From: Merdiplasma sp905207905
Lineage (GTDB): Bacteria > Bacillota > Clostridia > Lachnospirales > Lachnospiraceae
NCBI GenBank assembly: GCA_902475025.1
Contig: CABRXX010000022.1
Span: forward strand, 1 to 38,393
Reading direction: 5' to 3'
Length of the DNA: 38,393 bases
In this document: one piece after another, positions 1-8,499 of the stretch
Numbering within the stretch: the first letter of the stretch is position 1
How the letters are laid out: every line of letters starts with the position of its first letter
Made by a program: the position numbers and the translations under genes
The notes under the pieces: generated by a model
What the model was told of the DNA's origin: nothing
Database searches by the model: none
Seen by the model: only the letters and a program-made list of their open reading frames with translations

Positions 1-2
1 GG

Positions 3-218
3 CGGCTCTGTTTGGCGGTGCGACCTTGGCGGGGGGATCTGATCCTTCTTTTTGGGCAGAAAGCCTTTTGGAGTTCGGAGGTGATCCGGAGCGAGGAGAT
101 TCTGTTTCTGATGGCTTTGGCGGTGATCACCCTGGCCGGGACATGGGAGACGGTTCAAAATCGGGCTCTGCTCAAAAAAGTTCGGGAAGAGCCAGATAAA
201 TTTCCGGATAAGAAGTAG
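3..218 (+). CDS. C-terminal end of a truncated, unidentified membrane protein
   Basis: The frame is open from the left edge of the window to a TAG at 216-218, so this is probably the 3' end of a gene that starts outside. The last 70 or so residues contain one clear hydrophobic segment (around ILFLMALAVITLAGTW) followed by a basic, lysine-rich cytoplasmic-type tail. There is no Shine-Dalgarno sequence in the first bases to support a start inside the window. No family could be recognised from so short a piece. It ends about 70 bases before the promoter of the next operon and is probably transcribed separately from it. Confidence 0.4.
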   Translation, partial: RLCLAVRPWRGDLILLFGQKAFWSSEVIRSEEILFLMALAVITLAGTWETVQNRALLKKVREEPDKFPDKK

Positions 219-289
219 AAAAAAGCAGGATTTAGGAGAATATTTCGTAAGATTTCGTGGAAGTTCATGATATTTTCATAAATTTTCCG

Positions 290-317
290 TTGAAAAAATA
301 CGAAAAGATGATAAAAT
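290..317 (+). promoter_or_regulatory. Sigma-A type promoter of the oligopeptide transporter operon
   Basis: TTGAAA at 290-295 and TAAAAT at 312-317 are separated by 16 bp, each matching five of six consensus bases. The binding-protein start lies 57 bases further on, with AAAGGAGG at 357-364. The flanking sequence is very AT-rich, which fits a strong promoter. Confidence 0.6.
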
Positions 318-374
318 AGAAACGTATGGCTCAAAATGCATACGAAGAATCAAGATAAAGGAGGAAACAGTTTT

Positions 375-2672
375 ATGAGTATGAAAAAAGTAATGGCTCT
401 GCTGTTGACTGGCGCTATGGCGGTAAGCTCTATGAGTATTCCGGCTTTTGCCGAGGAGACAGAAGCCGCTACTGAGGCCGCAGAAGAAGCAGCCGCAGAA
501 GCCGATGGAGAAGATGTTCCACTGGTAGTAGGTATGAATAACTTCTCTGAAAAATTCAGCACATTCTTTGCTGAGAGTGTTCCGGATCAGGATGTGGCAA
601 ACCTGGTTGGTACTAGCCTGATCGGAAATGACCGTGCAGGTGGTCTGATTTACAATGGTATTGAGGGTGAGACCAGAGAGTACAACGGAACCGAGTACAC
701 CTACAAGGGCATTGCTGATGTTACAGTGACAGAGAATGAGGATACTACCGTTTATAATATTAAGCTGAGAGATGATGTGGTGTTCTCTGACGGAGAACCC
801 ATGACAGCAGATGATATCATCTTTACCTATTATGTGCTGGCAGATACCGATTACGATGGTTCTGCTACGCTTTACTCCACCGATATCCAGGGACTGAATA
901 ATTACCGCCTGAACTCTACTGTGGCAGATACGATCACAGAGGAGGATGTGGAGGCTGTTTTGGCGGAGATGCCGGAAGAGCTGGCGGCTTCTGTGAAGGA
1001 AGAGCTGATTGTTCCCCTGCTGACTGCTGAGTATGATTGGGCTGCTACTGCCTGGGAAGACTACGCAGAAGATTACGGCGTAACCAATGGCGATGAGTTC
1101 TTTGCACTGCTGTATGCTACGGATGAGAACTACAGCGCAGAGGGCAAGGACAAAGACACCATGATCAATGAGATCGCGGATATGTATGGAACAGACTACA
1201 AAGCTCTGGCTGCTGCTTATGGAGATGAGGCTTTCTTTGATGAGGATGCCAACACGGTGGCTCAGACTTACCTGGTAGCACAGAAGACAGCTGCCGGCGA
1301 AGGCGAAGAAGTTCCCAATATCTCCGGTATCAAGAAGCTGGGTGACTACGAAGTGGAAGTGACCACAGACGGTTTCAATGCAGCCGCTATCTACCAGATT
1401 GCCGGCATCATCGTGGAACCCATGCACTACTACGGCGATGCTTCCATGTATGATTATGAAAATAATCAGTTCGGCTTCCCCAGAGGAGATCTGTCCTCTA
1501 TCCGTGATAAGGTTGCAAAGCCTCTGGGAGCAGGCCCCTACAAATTTGTAAAATATGAGAACAAGACCGTTTATCTGGAAGCAAACGAAAACTACTTCCA
1601 GGGCGAGCCTAAGATCAAGCACGTACAGCTTCGTGAGACTGCTGAGCCGGATTATATCCCGGGCGTAGAGCAGGGCACCATCGATATCTGCGATCCTTCC
1701 GGAAGCAAGGAGAAATTCGAGCAGATCAAGAGCATCAACGGAAACGGCGAGCTGGACGGAGAAAAGATCCGCATCAGCCGTGTGGACGCATTGAGCTACG
1801 GTTACATCGGACTGAATGCCAACACCATCAACGTAGGCGGAGTGCCGGATTCTGAAGAGTCCAAAAATCTGAGAAAAGCCATTGCAACTGTAATGAGCGC
1901 ATACAGAGATGTGACTATCGATTCCTACTACGGAGACGCAGCGTCTGTAATTAACTACCCCATTACCAATACCTCCTGGGCAGCTCCCCAGAAGTCTGAC
2001 GCTGATTATCAGGTAGCTTACTCTGTGGATGTTGAGGGCAATCCTATTTACACAGAGGGGATGTCTGATGAGGAGAAGTTCGCAGCAGCATTGGACGCAG
2101 CAGTCGGCTTCTTTGAGGCAGCAGGCTACACCTTTGAGAACGGCGTGATGACTGCAGCTCCCGAGGGCGCGAAGATGTCCTACGAAGTAATCATCGGCGG
2201 TTCCGGTGTGGGCGATCACCCCAGCTTCGCAATCCTGACCGATGCAAAGGCAGCTCTGGAAAGCATTGGCTTCACTCTGGAGATCAGCGATATCACTGAC
2301 CAGAACCTGATGTGGGATCCCATCAACTCCGGTACTGCTGAAATGTGGGCAGCAGCATGGCAGTCCACCCTTGATCCGGATATGTACCAGGTATACTACA
2401 GCAACACCCCCAGCAACTATTACCATATTGCTGATACTACTCTGGATGCAAATATTCTGGATGCAAGATCTACCTCTGACCAGGATTACAGAAAGTCTGT
2501 TTACAAAGAGTGTCTGGATATTATCCTTGACTGGGGCGTAGAGATCCCGGTATATCAGAGACAGGATTGTGTCATCTACAGTCCGGAGCGTGTAAATCCT
2601 GATACCTTTACCCCAGATGTTACTACCTTCTACAAATGGTATAATGAAATCCAGAATATGGAAATGATGTAA
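375..2672 (+). CDS. oppA: Oligopeptide ABC transporter substrate-binding protein, non-lipidated and oversized
   Basis: This 765-residue protein is the extracellular peptide-binding part of the importer encoded downstream (SBP family 5, OppA/DppA type). ATG 375 is chosen over the in-frame ATG 336 because AAAGGAGG at 357-364 is correctly spaced from it. Residues 1-26 are a Sec signal peptide ending in an AFA cleavage site. There is no lipobox cysteine: the usual LTGC position reads LTGA, and no cysteine occurs near the N-terminus. An acidic Ala/Glu-rich linker (27-48) follows. Family motifs include VVFSDGEPMTADDIIFTY near 135-152. Compared with ordinary OppA (about 540-600 residues) there is an additional acidic, probably helical stretch around 182-312, between GLNNYR and VPNISGIKK. 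The family call is firm; the exact peptide substrate is unknown. Confidence 0.92.
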   Translation: MSMKKVMALLLTGAMAVSSMSIPAFAEETEAATEAAEEAAAEADGEDVPLVVGMNNFSEKFSTFFAESVPDQDVANLVGTSLIGNDRAGGLIYNGIEGETREYNGTEYTYKGIADVTVTENEDTTVYNIKLRDDVVFSDGEPMTADDIIFTYYVLADTDYDGSATLYSTDIQGLNNYRLNSTVADTITEEDVEAVLAEMPEELAASVKEELIVPLLTAEYDWAATAWEDYAEDYGVTNGDEFFALLYATDENYSAEGKDKDTMINEIADMYGTDYKALAAAYGDEAFFDEDANTVAQTYLVAQKTAAGEGEEVPNISGIKKLGDYEVEVTTDGFNAAAIYQIAGIIVEPMHYYGDASMYDYENNQFGFPRGDLSSIRDKVAKPLGAGPYKFVKYENKTVYLEANENYFQGEPKIKHVQLRETAEPDYIPGVEQGTIDICDPSGSKEKFEQIKSINGNGELDGEKIRISRVDALSYGYIGLNANTINVGGVPDSEESKNLRKAIATVMSAYRDVTIDSYYGDAASVINYPITNTSWAAPQKSDADYQVAYSVDVEGNPIYTEGMSDEEKFAAALDAAVGFFEAAGYTFENGVMTAAPEGAKMSYEVIIGGSGVGDHPSFAILTDAKAALESIGFTLEISDITDQNLMWDPINSGTAEMWAAAWQSTLDPDMYQVYYSNTPSNYYHIADTTLDANILDARSTSDQDYRKSVYKECLDIILDWGVEIPVYQRQDCVIYSPERVNPDTFTPDVTTFYKWYNEIQNMEMM

Positions 2673-2732
2673 CAAGAGATACCAGGGGAAATGAAGTCCT
2701 GCCGGAAGGCCGGTGAAAATCAGGACGCGGCG

Positions 2733-2780
2733 GCCCACCATATGGTGGGCTCTCCGTGTCCTTACCAATGCTAAGGACAC
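2733..2780 (+). promoter_or_regulatory. Two strong inverted repeats in the oppA-oppB gap
   Basis: A perfect 18-bp palindrome (2733-2750, GCCCACCAT and its complement) is followed six bases later by a hairpin with a 9-bp stem, GTGTCCTTA at 2756-2764 and TAAGGACAC at 2772-2780, loop of 7. Neither has a T tract. Stable 3' hairpins after the binding-protein gene of ABC operons commonly protect its mRNA, so that the binding protein is made in excess; that role is inferred here. Confidence 0.55.
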
Positions 2781-2799
2781 AAAACAAACTGTCCGTGAC

Positions 2800-2829
2800 A
2801 GGCCCCAAAGACGGCAGGGCCTTTCCTTA
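2800..2829 (+). terminator. Weak terminator-like hairpin before oppB
   Basis: AGGCCC (2800-2805) pairs with GGGCCT (2817-2822) across an 11-base loop and is followed by a T-rich run (TTCCTTATT). With the two hairpins just upstream it may cause partial termination between the binding protein and the permease genes. Short stem and long loop make this uncertain. Confidence 0.35.
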
Positions 2830-2863
2830 TTAGACAGGAAGAACACGGGAAAGGAAAGAACCC

Positions 2864-3850
2864 ATGAAAAAATTTATAGCAAGGCGGCTCCTCCTGGGAG
2901 TGGTCATTCTGTTTTTTGTTTCGATGATTATTTATTCCGTAGAGCGAAGCCTTCCCACCTCCTACGTGGACACCAAGGCTCGCAATATGTCTATGAAACA
3001 GGGCGCTAAGCCATTTGAAGAGCTGAAAGCAGAGTTGAATGCTGCCTACGGCATGGATAAGCCGGTGCTGGTAGGCTATTTTACCTGGCTGGGAAATGCA
3101 GTCAGAGGAGAATTCGGTGATTCCTGGGTGTGGAATCAGCCGGTAACAGAGAAATTTAAAGAAGTTATCTGGTATTCATTTGCGTTGGCGGTGATCGCCT
3201 TTACTTTGGAAATTCTAATAGCGGTGCCTCTTGGCGTCCTTTCAGCCACCAGGCAATACAGCAAGATGGATTATGCGGTGACGGTGTTTGCACTCATCGG
3301 GATTTCACTGCCGCCCTTTTTCTTTGCCACTATTTTAAAATACATTTTTTCCATTCAATTGGGATGGTTTGACTTGTATGGAATTGTGGGACGTATGCAC
3401 GATCAGTACAGCTCCGTAGGACAGATTTTGGATATGGCGAAACATCTGATCCTTCCGGTAGCGACTCTGACCATCGCAGGTATCGGTTCACTGATGCGTT
3501 ATACCAGAACCAATATGCTGGAGGTACTGAATTCCGACTATATCCGTACCGCCAGGGCAAAGGGCTTGAAAAACAGCAAGGTAATCTGGCATCATGCATT
3601 TCGGAATACGCTGATTCCGTTGATTACAATTTTAGGCGGTATGCTTCCCGGACTGTTTGCAGGAGCGATGATTACAGAGACCCTGTTCCAGATTCCGGGT
3701 ATCGGTTACACCTCCTATCAGTGTCTGATACAGGGAGATCTTCCCTTTACCATGTTTTATATGAGTTTTTTGGCAGTGCTGACCTTAACGGGAAATCTGA
3801 TTGCGGATATCCTCTATGCAGTTGCTGACCCCAGAGTACGAGTGAACTAG
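2864..3850 (+). CDS. oppB: Oligopeptide ABC transporter permease, OppB/DppB type
   Basis: This 328-residue integral membrane protein is one of the two pore subunits of the peptide importer. It starts with the hallmark N-terminal helix (MKKFIARRLLLGVVILFFVSMIIY), followed by an extracytoplasmic stretch containing YGMDKPVLVGYFTWLGNAVRGEFGDS, as in OppB proteins. Several further hydrophobic helices follow. The cytoplasmic EAA loop, which docks onto the ATPases, is visible around residues 226-253 (DYIRTARAKGLKNSKVIWHH). It ends in the usual ADILYAVADPRVR motif. The start is supported by a GGAAAG sequence upstream. It is 13 bases from the next permease gene, so the two are co-transcribed. Length is normal for the family. 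Confidence 0.93.
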   Translation: MKKFIARRLLLGVVILFFVSMIIYSVERSLPTSYVDTKARNMSMKQGAKPFEELKAELNAAYGMDKPVLVGYFTWLGNAVRGEFGDSWVWNQPVTEKFKEVIWYSFALAVIAFTLEILIAVPLGVLSATRQYSKMDYAVTVFALIGISLPPFFFATILKYIFSIQLGWFDLYGIVGRMHDQYSSVGQILDMAKHLILPVATLTIAGIGSLMRYTRTNMLEVLNSDYIRTARAKGLKNSKVIWHHAFRNTLIPLITILGGMLPGLFAGAMITETLFQIPGIGYTSYQCLIQGDLPFTMFYMSFLAVLTLTGNLIADILYAVADPRVRVN

Positions 3851-3863
3851 GAAGGAGAAAGAC

Positions 3864-5606
3864 ATGAGTGAGAAGTTAAAGAAAGCCCGGAATGAGAGCA
3901 GCAGTACCTCTCAGGCTCTGGATGACGAGCAGCGTGTCAAGGTTCTCTCTCCCGGTATGCTGGTGGCAAAGCGGTTCTTCCGGAACAAGCTGGCCATGGT
4001 GGGCCTGGTGATTATTGTGGCTATGTTTTTGTTCGCTTTTGTAGGCGGAGTGATCAGTCCCTATGGAGAGAGTCAGGTGTTCCGTAAGACAGAGGTAAGC
4101 TGGAAGGACTTTGCAGGTGCCACCTATAATGACACCTGGATTTTCAGCACCAAGGAGGGGGAGGAATTCCCGGCATCTGCCCAGCAGAAGTTTGTCCTGG
4201 CTTCCAGCAGAGAGGAAGAGAGCTTTGAGGCAGGCGGAAAGACCTATGAGATTGAAAATGCCAGCGAGAATTTGAAAATTGTAGTGGCGCAGCAGCCGGT
4301 GGCTACCGTGCTTACCTTAAAAGGCAAGTCCAGCTACAAGGAGAGCGGCAGTACGCCTCTGACCGACGAGATTAAGAAAGCCTATGAGGCGGCAGTGGCA
4401 GCGGAGGAGACCACCTTTGAGGCGGAGGGCGAAAATTATACCATCAGCAAGTCTGGCCGTCAGATGGTCATTGCAAAGGGTGGAGAGATTGCCTTTGCTA
4501 CCAAGAAGGTATTTAATGGCGCAGCTGCGGATACGAAGATGGACTATGAATTCCAGAAGGCAGCTCTGACTGCGCTGGATGCAGGAGAAAAGAGTTTTTC
4601 CTATGACGGCGTTTCCTATGAGTTAAGCAGTGAGGAAGGCGACCGGGTGATTCAGTTGCTCACCGACGGTCAGGTGTATGCTGCGATTTCTGATATGCAG
4701 ATTTCTCCCTTGGGGGCAGACGCATTCCTGTCCTTAGACTTTAAGGAGGCTGCGGAGGCCGCTATTCTGGCTAAGGAGAGCAGTTTTGAGGCGTTAAATG
4801 AAAAGGGCGAGACTGAGACCTATCAGCTTCAGAATAAAAATACCCAGTACGTGATCCGGAATCAGAAAACTACTATGGTAAATGATAAGTTCCGGGCTCC
4901 GGACAAAGAGCATCTGCTGGGAACCGACGGCAACGGAATGGATATGCTGACCCGTCTGATGTATGGCGGCCGGGTATCTTTGATGATTGGTTTTGTGGTT
5001 ATCATTCTGGAGATTGTCATCGGAATCGTAATCGGAGGTATTTCCGGTTACTTCGGCGGATGGGTAGATACCATTCTGATGCGTGTGGTGGATATCGTCG
5101 TATGTATTCCTGCTATGCCCCTGTACATTATCATCGGTGCAGTGATGGATAGTTATAAAATCGATTCCAGTCTGCGTATCTATGCTTTGTGTATTATTCT
5201 GGGACTGCTTAGCTGGCCGGGGATTGCCAGAATGGTGAGAGGCCAGATCCTTTCCTTAAGAGAGCAGGAGTTTATGATTGCTACGGAGGCAACCGGTATC
5301 CGTGTTTCCAGAAGAATTTTCCGCCATCTGGTGCCCAATGTCATTCCTCAGCTGATTGTTATGGCTACCATGGGCCTGGGTGATGTTATCCTGATGGAGG
5401 CTACCTTAAGTTTCCTGGGATTGGGTGTAAAATTCCCCCTGGCTTCCTGGGGAAATATTGTCAATGCAGTAAACGACAGTTATGTTTTGACGAACTTCTG
5501 GTTTGTATGGATCCCGGCAGGTTTCCTGATTTTGATTACAGTGCTTGGCTTTAACTTTGTAGGTGATGGCTTGAGAGACGCCTTTGACCCCAAAATGAAA
5601 CGGTAG
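3864..5606 (+). CDS. oppC: Oligopeptide ABC transporter permease, OppC type, with a large repeat-containing outer domain
   Basis: This is the second pore subunit. It is 580 residues long where OppC is usually near 300. Residues 31-68 hold the expected cytoplasmic lead and first membrane helix (FRNKLAMVGLVIIVAMFLFAFVG), and residues 345-580 hold the normal permease core beginning at HLLGTDGNGMDMLTRLMYGGRVSL, with the EAA loop near 475-493. Between them lies an insertion of about 285 residues (roughly 62-345). By the topology of the family this part faces outward. It contains four degenerate copies of a unit made of an Ala/Glu-rich helix and then a SFEA-G-x-Y-x-I type strand pair; the anchoring phenylalanines are at 121, 185, 245 and 308. 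The start at 3864 has GGAAGGAG upstream. The core assignment is firm; the role of the insertion is unknown. Confidence 0.92.
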   Translation: MSEKLKKARNESSSTSQALDDEQRVKVLSPGMLVAKRFFRNKLAMVGLVIIVAMFLFAFVGGVISPYGESQVFRKTEVSWKDFAGATYNDTWIFSTKEGEEFPASAQQKFVLASSREEESFEAGGKTYEIENASENLKIVVAQQPVATVLTLKGKSSYKESGSTPLTDEIKKAYEAAVAAEETTFEAEGENYTISKSGRQMVIAKGGEIAFATKKVFNGAAADTKMDYEFQKAALTALDAGEKSFSYDGVSYELSSEEGDRVIQLLTDGQVYAAISDMQISPLGADAFLSLDFKEAAEAAILAKESSFEALNEKGETETYQLQNKNTQYVIRNQKTTMVNDKFRAPDKEHLLGTDGNGMDMLTRLMYGGRVSLMIGFVVIILEIVIGIVIGGISGYFGGWVDTILMRVVDIVVCIPAMPLYIIIGAVMDSYKIDSSLRIYALCIILGLLSWPGIARMVRGQILSLREQEFMIATEATGIRVSRRIFRHLVPNVIPQLIVMATMGLGDVILMEATLSFLGLGVKFPLASWGNIVNAVNDSYVLTNFWFVWIPAGFLILITVLGFNFVGDGLRDAFDPKMKR

Positions 5607-5614
5607 GTGAGAAT

Positions 5615-6820
5615 ATGGCACTATTTGGAAAGAAAAACGAAAATTATATCTCAGCAAAAGAGACAAAGCGGATTTCCAGGGAAAACCGTAAGATCACCAG
5701 TGAGATTGAGAAAAAGCGGAAACGGAAGAATATTCCGGAGTCTGAGTATCTCACAAAAATGAAAAATCCAGACAATGTGGTAGAGTTCGACAATGTCCAT
5801 ACCTACTTCTTCACAGATATCGGAACCGTAAAGGCTGTGGACGGCGTTTCCTTTGAGGTACCTCAGGGAAAAACGGTGGGAATCGTAGGAGAGTCCGGGT
5901 GCGGAAAGTCTGTGACCAGCTTATCTTTGATGCAGCTGGTGCAGCGTCCTCAGGGACAGACGGTGGAGGGCGAGATCCGCTTCAACACCGGAGATAAGGT
6001 ATACAACATTGTAAACACGCCTTTGAGCGAGATGGAGAAGCTTCGGGGAAATGAGATGTCCATGATTTTCCAGGAGCCTATGACTTCTCTGAATCCGGTA
6101 TTCCGAATCGGTCAGCAGGTAGATGAAATTATTTCTCTTCACAATCCTCACATGAGCAAGGAGGAAGTGAAAGCGCGGACGATTCAGATGCTGGAGTTGG
6201 CAGGCATTGCCAACAGCCAGGGCGTTTACAAGATGTATCCCCACGAGCTCTCCGGCGGTATGCGTCAGCGTATCTGTATTGCCATCGGACTGGCCTGCAG
6301 TCCCCGGCTGATTATTGCGGACGAGCCTACCACAGCTCTTGACGTAACCATCCAGGCTCAGATTTTGGATCTGATGCGGAAACTGAAGGATCAGATCAAT
6401 TCTTCCATCATGCTGATCACCCACGACCTGGGAGTGATTGCAGAGATGGCAGATTATGTAGTTGTAATGTACGCAGGCAGAGTTGTGGAGAAGGGAACAG
6501 CCAGAGAGATTTTCTACAGCCCTTCCCATCCTTACACCATTGGCCTGATGCGCTCCAAACCCGTTGTAGGTAAGCGGGTGGATAAGCTTTACAGTATTCC
6601 GGGCAAGGTACCCAACCCTATCAATATGCCGGATTACTGCTATTTCAGAGACCGCTGCGAACATGCCTGCGAGAAATGTCAGGGTCAGTATCCGGGCGTG
6701 ATCAAATTAAGCCCCACCCATGAGGTGAGCTGTTACCGGTATGCAGAGGGACAGGACGCCGGGTATCTGATCCGCCAGCTGGAAGAGCAGGCTAAGAAGA
6801 AGGGAGGCAGTCATGAGTAA
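5615..6820 (+). CDS. oppD: Oligopeptide ABC transporter ATPase, OppD type
   Basis: This cytoplasmic ATPase powers the importer together with the product of the next gene. Walker A is GESGCGKS (92-99), the Q-loop is IFQEPMTSLN, the signature is LSGGMRQR (212-219), Walker B is LIIADEPTTALD (232-243), and the switch histidine is in LITHDLG. The C-terminal oligopeptide-transporter extension carries clustered cysteines at 342, 348, 352, 355 and 373; in some relatives such cysteines hold an iron-sulfur cluster. The first 55 residues are an unusual, highly basic extension before the ABC fold begins at VVEFDNVHTYF. The gene starts 8 bases after the permease stop and overlaps the next gene by 8 bases, so translation is coupled. 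Confidence 0.93.
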   Translation: MALFGKKNENYISAKETKRISRENRKITSEIEKKRKRKNIPESEYLTKMKNPDNVVEFDNVHTYFFTDIGTVKAVDGVSFEVPQGKTVGIVGESGCGKSVTSLSLMQLVQRPQGQTVEGEIRFNTGDKVYNIVNTPLSEMEKLRGNEMSMIFQEPMTSLNPVFRIGQQVDEIISLHNPHMSKEEVKARTIQMLELAGIANSQGVYKMYPHELSGGMRQRICIAIGLACSPRLIIADEPTTALDVTIQAQILDLMRKLKDQINSSIMLITHDLGVIAEMADYVVVMYAGRVVEKGTAREIFYSPSHPYTIGLMRSKPVVGKRVDKLYSIPGKVPNPINMPDYCYFRDRCEHACEKCQGQYPGVIKLSPTHEVSCYRYAEGQDAGYLIRQLEEQAKKKGGSHE

Positions 6821-7808
6821 TACAGCAAAGAACGGCGCAGCCGCTGACAATATTTTGGAAGTCTCCCATCTGAAGAAATATTTTCCCATTAAGGGCGGAT
6901 TATTCGGCAGAGAAGTGGGAGCCGTGAAGGCCGTGGATGACGTTTCCTTTACTATTGAGCGGGGAACTACCATGGGTCTTGTGGGAGAGTCCGGCTGCGG
7001 AAAATCCACCACAGGCCGCACCATCCTGCGGCTGCTGGAAAAGACCGATGGAACAGTACTTTTCAACGGGCAGGATGTGAACAGTCTGTCTCACCAGGAG
7101 ATGAGACAGCTGCGTACCAAGATGCAGATCATCTTCCAGGACCCCTATTCTTCCCTCTCCCCCAGACTTCCGGTAGGAGAGATTATCGGGGAGGCAGTGA
7201 GGGAGCATAATCTGGTGCCTAAGGCTGAGGTGCAGGATTATGTGACAGAGATTATGTTAAACTGCGGTTTGCAGCCCTACCATAAGGATCGTTATCCCCA
7301 TGAATTTTCCGGCGGTCAGAGACAGCGTATCTGTATTGCCAGAGCCCTGGCTTTGAATCCGGAGTTTGTGGTGTGCGACGAGCCGGTATCCGCTCTGGAT
7401 GTATCGGTCCAGGCTCAGATTATCAATCTTTTGGAGGAACTTCAGGAGAAGCGGAAACTGACCTATTTGTTCATCTCCCATGATCTTTCCGTGGTGGAGC
7501 ATATTTCCGACACCGTGGGTGTGATGTACCTGGGGGGGCTGGTGGAGACGGGAAAGACAGAGGACATTTTTGCAGAGCCTCTTCATCCCTACACCAAAGC
7601 GCTGTTTTCAGCCATTCCCATGCCGGATCCGGATCTGAAGAGAAATCGAATCGTGCTGGAGGGAAGTATCCCTTCACCCGCCAATCCACCCAAGGGATGT
7701 AAGTTCCACACCCGCTGCAGCCAGTGCATGGAGTGCTGCAAGGTGGAAGAACCGGCAGTGAAGGATATGGGCAACGGCCATAAGGTGCGGTGTCATCTGT
7801 ACGATTAG
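6813..7808 (+). CDS. oppF: Oligopeptide ABC transporter ATPase, OppF type
   Basis: This is the partner ATPase of OppD, 331 residues. Walker A is GESGCGKST (58-66), the Q-loop is IFQDPYSSLSP, the signature is FSGGQRQR, Walker B is FVVCDEPVSALD, and the switch histidine is in FISHDLSVVEHI. The C-terminal extension has the cysteine-rich segment CKFHTRCSQCMECCKVEEP common in this subfamily. ATG 6813 lies inside the end of oppD (8-base overlap) with GGGAGGCAG upstream. As the last gene of the operon it is followed by a strong terminator at 7888-7930. Substrate range cannot be read from the ATPases. Confidence 0.93.
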   Translation: MSNTAKNGAAADNILEVSHLKKYFPIKGGLFGREVGAVKAVDDVSFTIERGTTMGLVGESGCGKSTTGRTILRLLEKTDGTVLFNGQDVNSLSHQEMRQLRTKMQIIFQDPYSSLSPRLPVGEIIGEAVREHNLVPKAEVQDYVTEIMLNCGLQPYHKDRYPHEFSGGQRQRICIARALALNPEFVVCDEPVSALDVSVQAQIINLLEELQEKRKLTYLFISHDLSVVEHISDTVGVMYLGGLVETGKTEDIFAEPLHPYTKALFSAIPMPDPDLKRNRIVLEGSIPSPANPPKGCKFHTRCSQCMECCKVEEPAVKDMGNGHKVRCHLYD

Positions 7809-7887
7809 AAAAACGCAGCTGTCTGCAAGCGGAAAAGACAGACACTCCGGTGTTTGCTGAGATCTGGCGAAAAGAGATGGCTGCAGA

Positions 7888-7930
7888 AAAAGGGCTGCGG
7901 CGCCGTTTGGGATGCTGCAGCCCTTTTGTT
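7888..7930 (+). terminator. Rho-independent terminator of the oligopeptide transporter operon
   Basis: An 11-bp perfect stem, AAAAGGGCTGC (7888-7898) and GCAGCCCTTTT (7917-7927), is closed by an 18-base loop; the right arm supplies a T-run continued by GTT. It sits 80 bases after the oppF stop. Confidence 0.8.
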
Positions 7931-7983
7931 ATCGCTGGAGGAAGCTGTTCGTTCAAGCAATCTGGTAGAGAGAAAGGGATTAT

Positions 7984-8301
7984 ATGGGAAAAAAACGAAA
8001 AAAAGAAGAATTGCCGGATTATACGGTAGCCAATATGGATGTGGAGGGGATGCCCTGGAATACGCGGAAACCCTGGCAGAAGGGCTTTAAGGACACCGGG
8101 CCCTGGGTGCAGAAATCCGGGGAAACCATCGGGGAGGATGCCGGAGTGGGAGAACTGAAGAAGAAAGAGCAGGAGCGGTATTCAAGAAAAGAGTCCATGC
8201 AGGTTACCTGGATGGCGCTGAAGGTAGCTCTTGCCATCAGCGGAATCTTTGCCCTGGCATCATTTGTGTTTATCCTTTTCTGTGTATACGTCTGGTTTTA
8301 A
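7984..8301 (+). CDS. Small single-pass membrane protein of unknown function
   Basis: This 105-residue protein has a highly charged N-terminal half (GKKRKKEELPDYTVANMDVEG) that should lie in the cytoplasm, and one C-terminal hydrophobic segment (about 77-105, ALKVALAISGIFALASFVFILFCVYVWF). It ends almost directly after the membrane helix, as in tail-anchored proteins. No known domain was recognised. The start has AAAGGG about 10 bases upstream. It lies after the transporter terminator, so it probably has its own promoter, though none stands out. The 198 bases between it and the next gene hold no convincing gene or strong hairpin. Confidence 0.7.
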   Translation: MGKKRKKEELPDYTVANMDVEGMPWNTRKPWQKGFKDTGPWVQKSGETIGEDAGVGELKKKEQERYSRKESMQVTWMALKVALAISGIFALASFVFILFCVYVWF

Positions 8302-8499
8302 AGAGTGAGAAACGGTTTGCAGGATCGCACTGCGGCGGGCAGGGAGGAAGGTGCGGAAGCGACCCAACCCAGGGGGAAGGGATGTTGTAAAATACCTCCG
8401 GTGGTACCTTTCAGGTGATTTTTCTCCGAAAAACAACATATTTTCAGAGGAAAACACACCGAAAGTCCATGGGGATTCGTATGTTACAACGTCTCTTTT

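Noticed and set aside
281..299. CodY-box-like AATTTTC...GAAAAAAT upstream of the oligopeptide operon
   Set aside because: The two arms are too far apart for the AATTTTCWGAAAATT consensus, and AT-rich promoter DNA gives such matches by chance.
276..2846. An 856-codon open frame on the minus strand opposite the binding-protein gene
   Set aside because: It mirrors the codon pattern of the plus-strand gene, has no ribosome site and no recognisable domain, and its product is rich in Cys, Ile and His as expected for an antisense frame. The plus-strand gene is certain.
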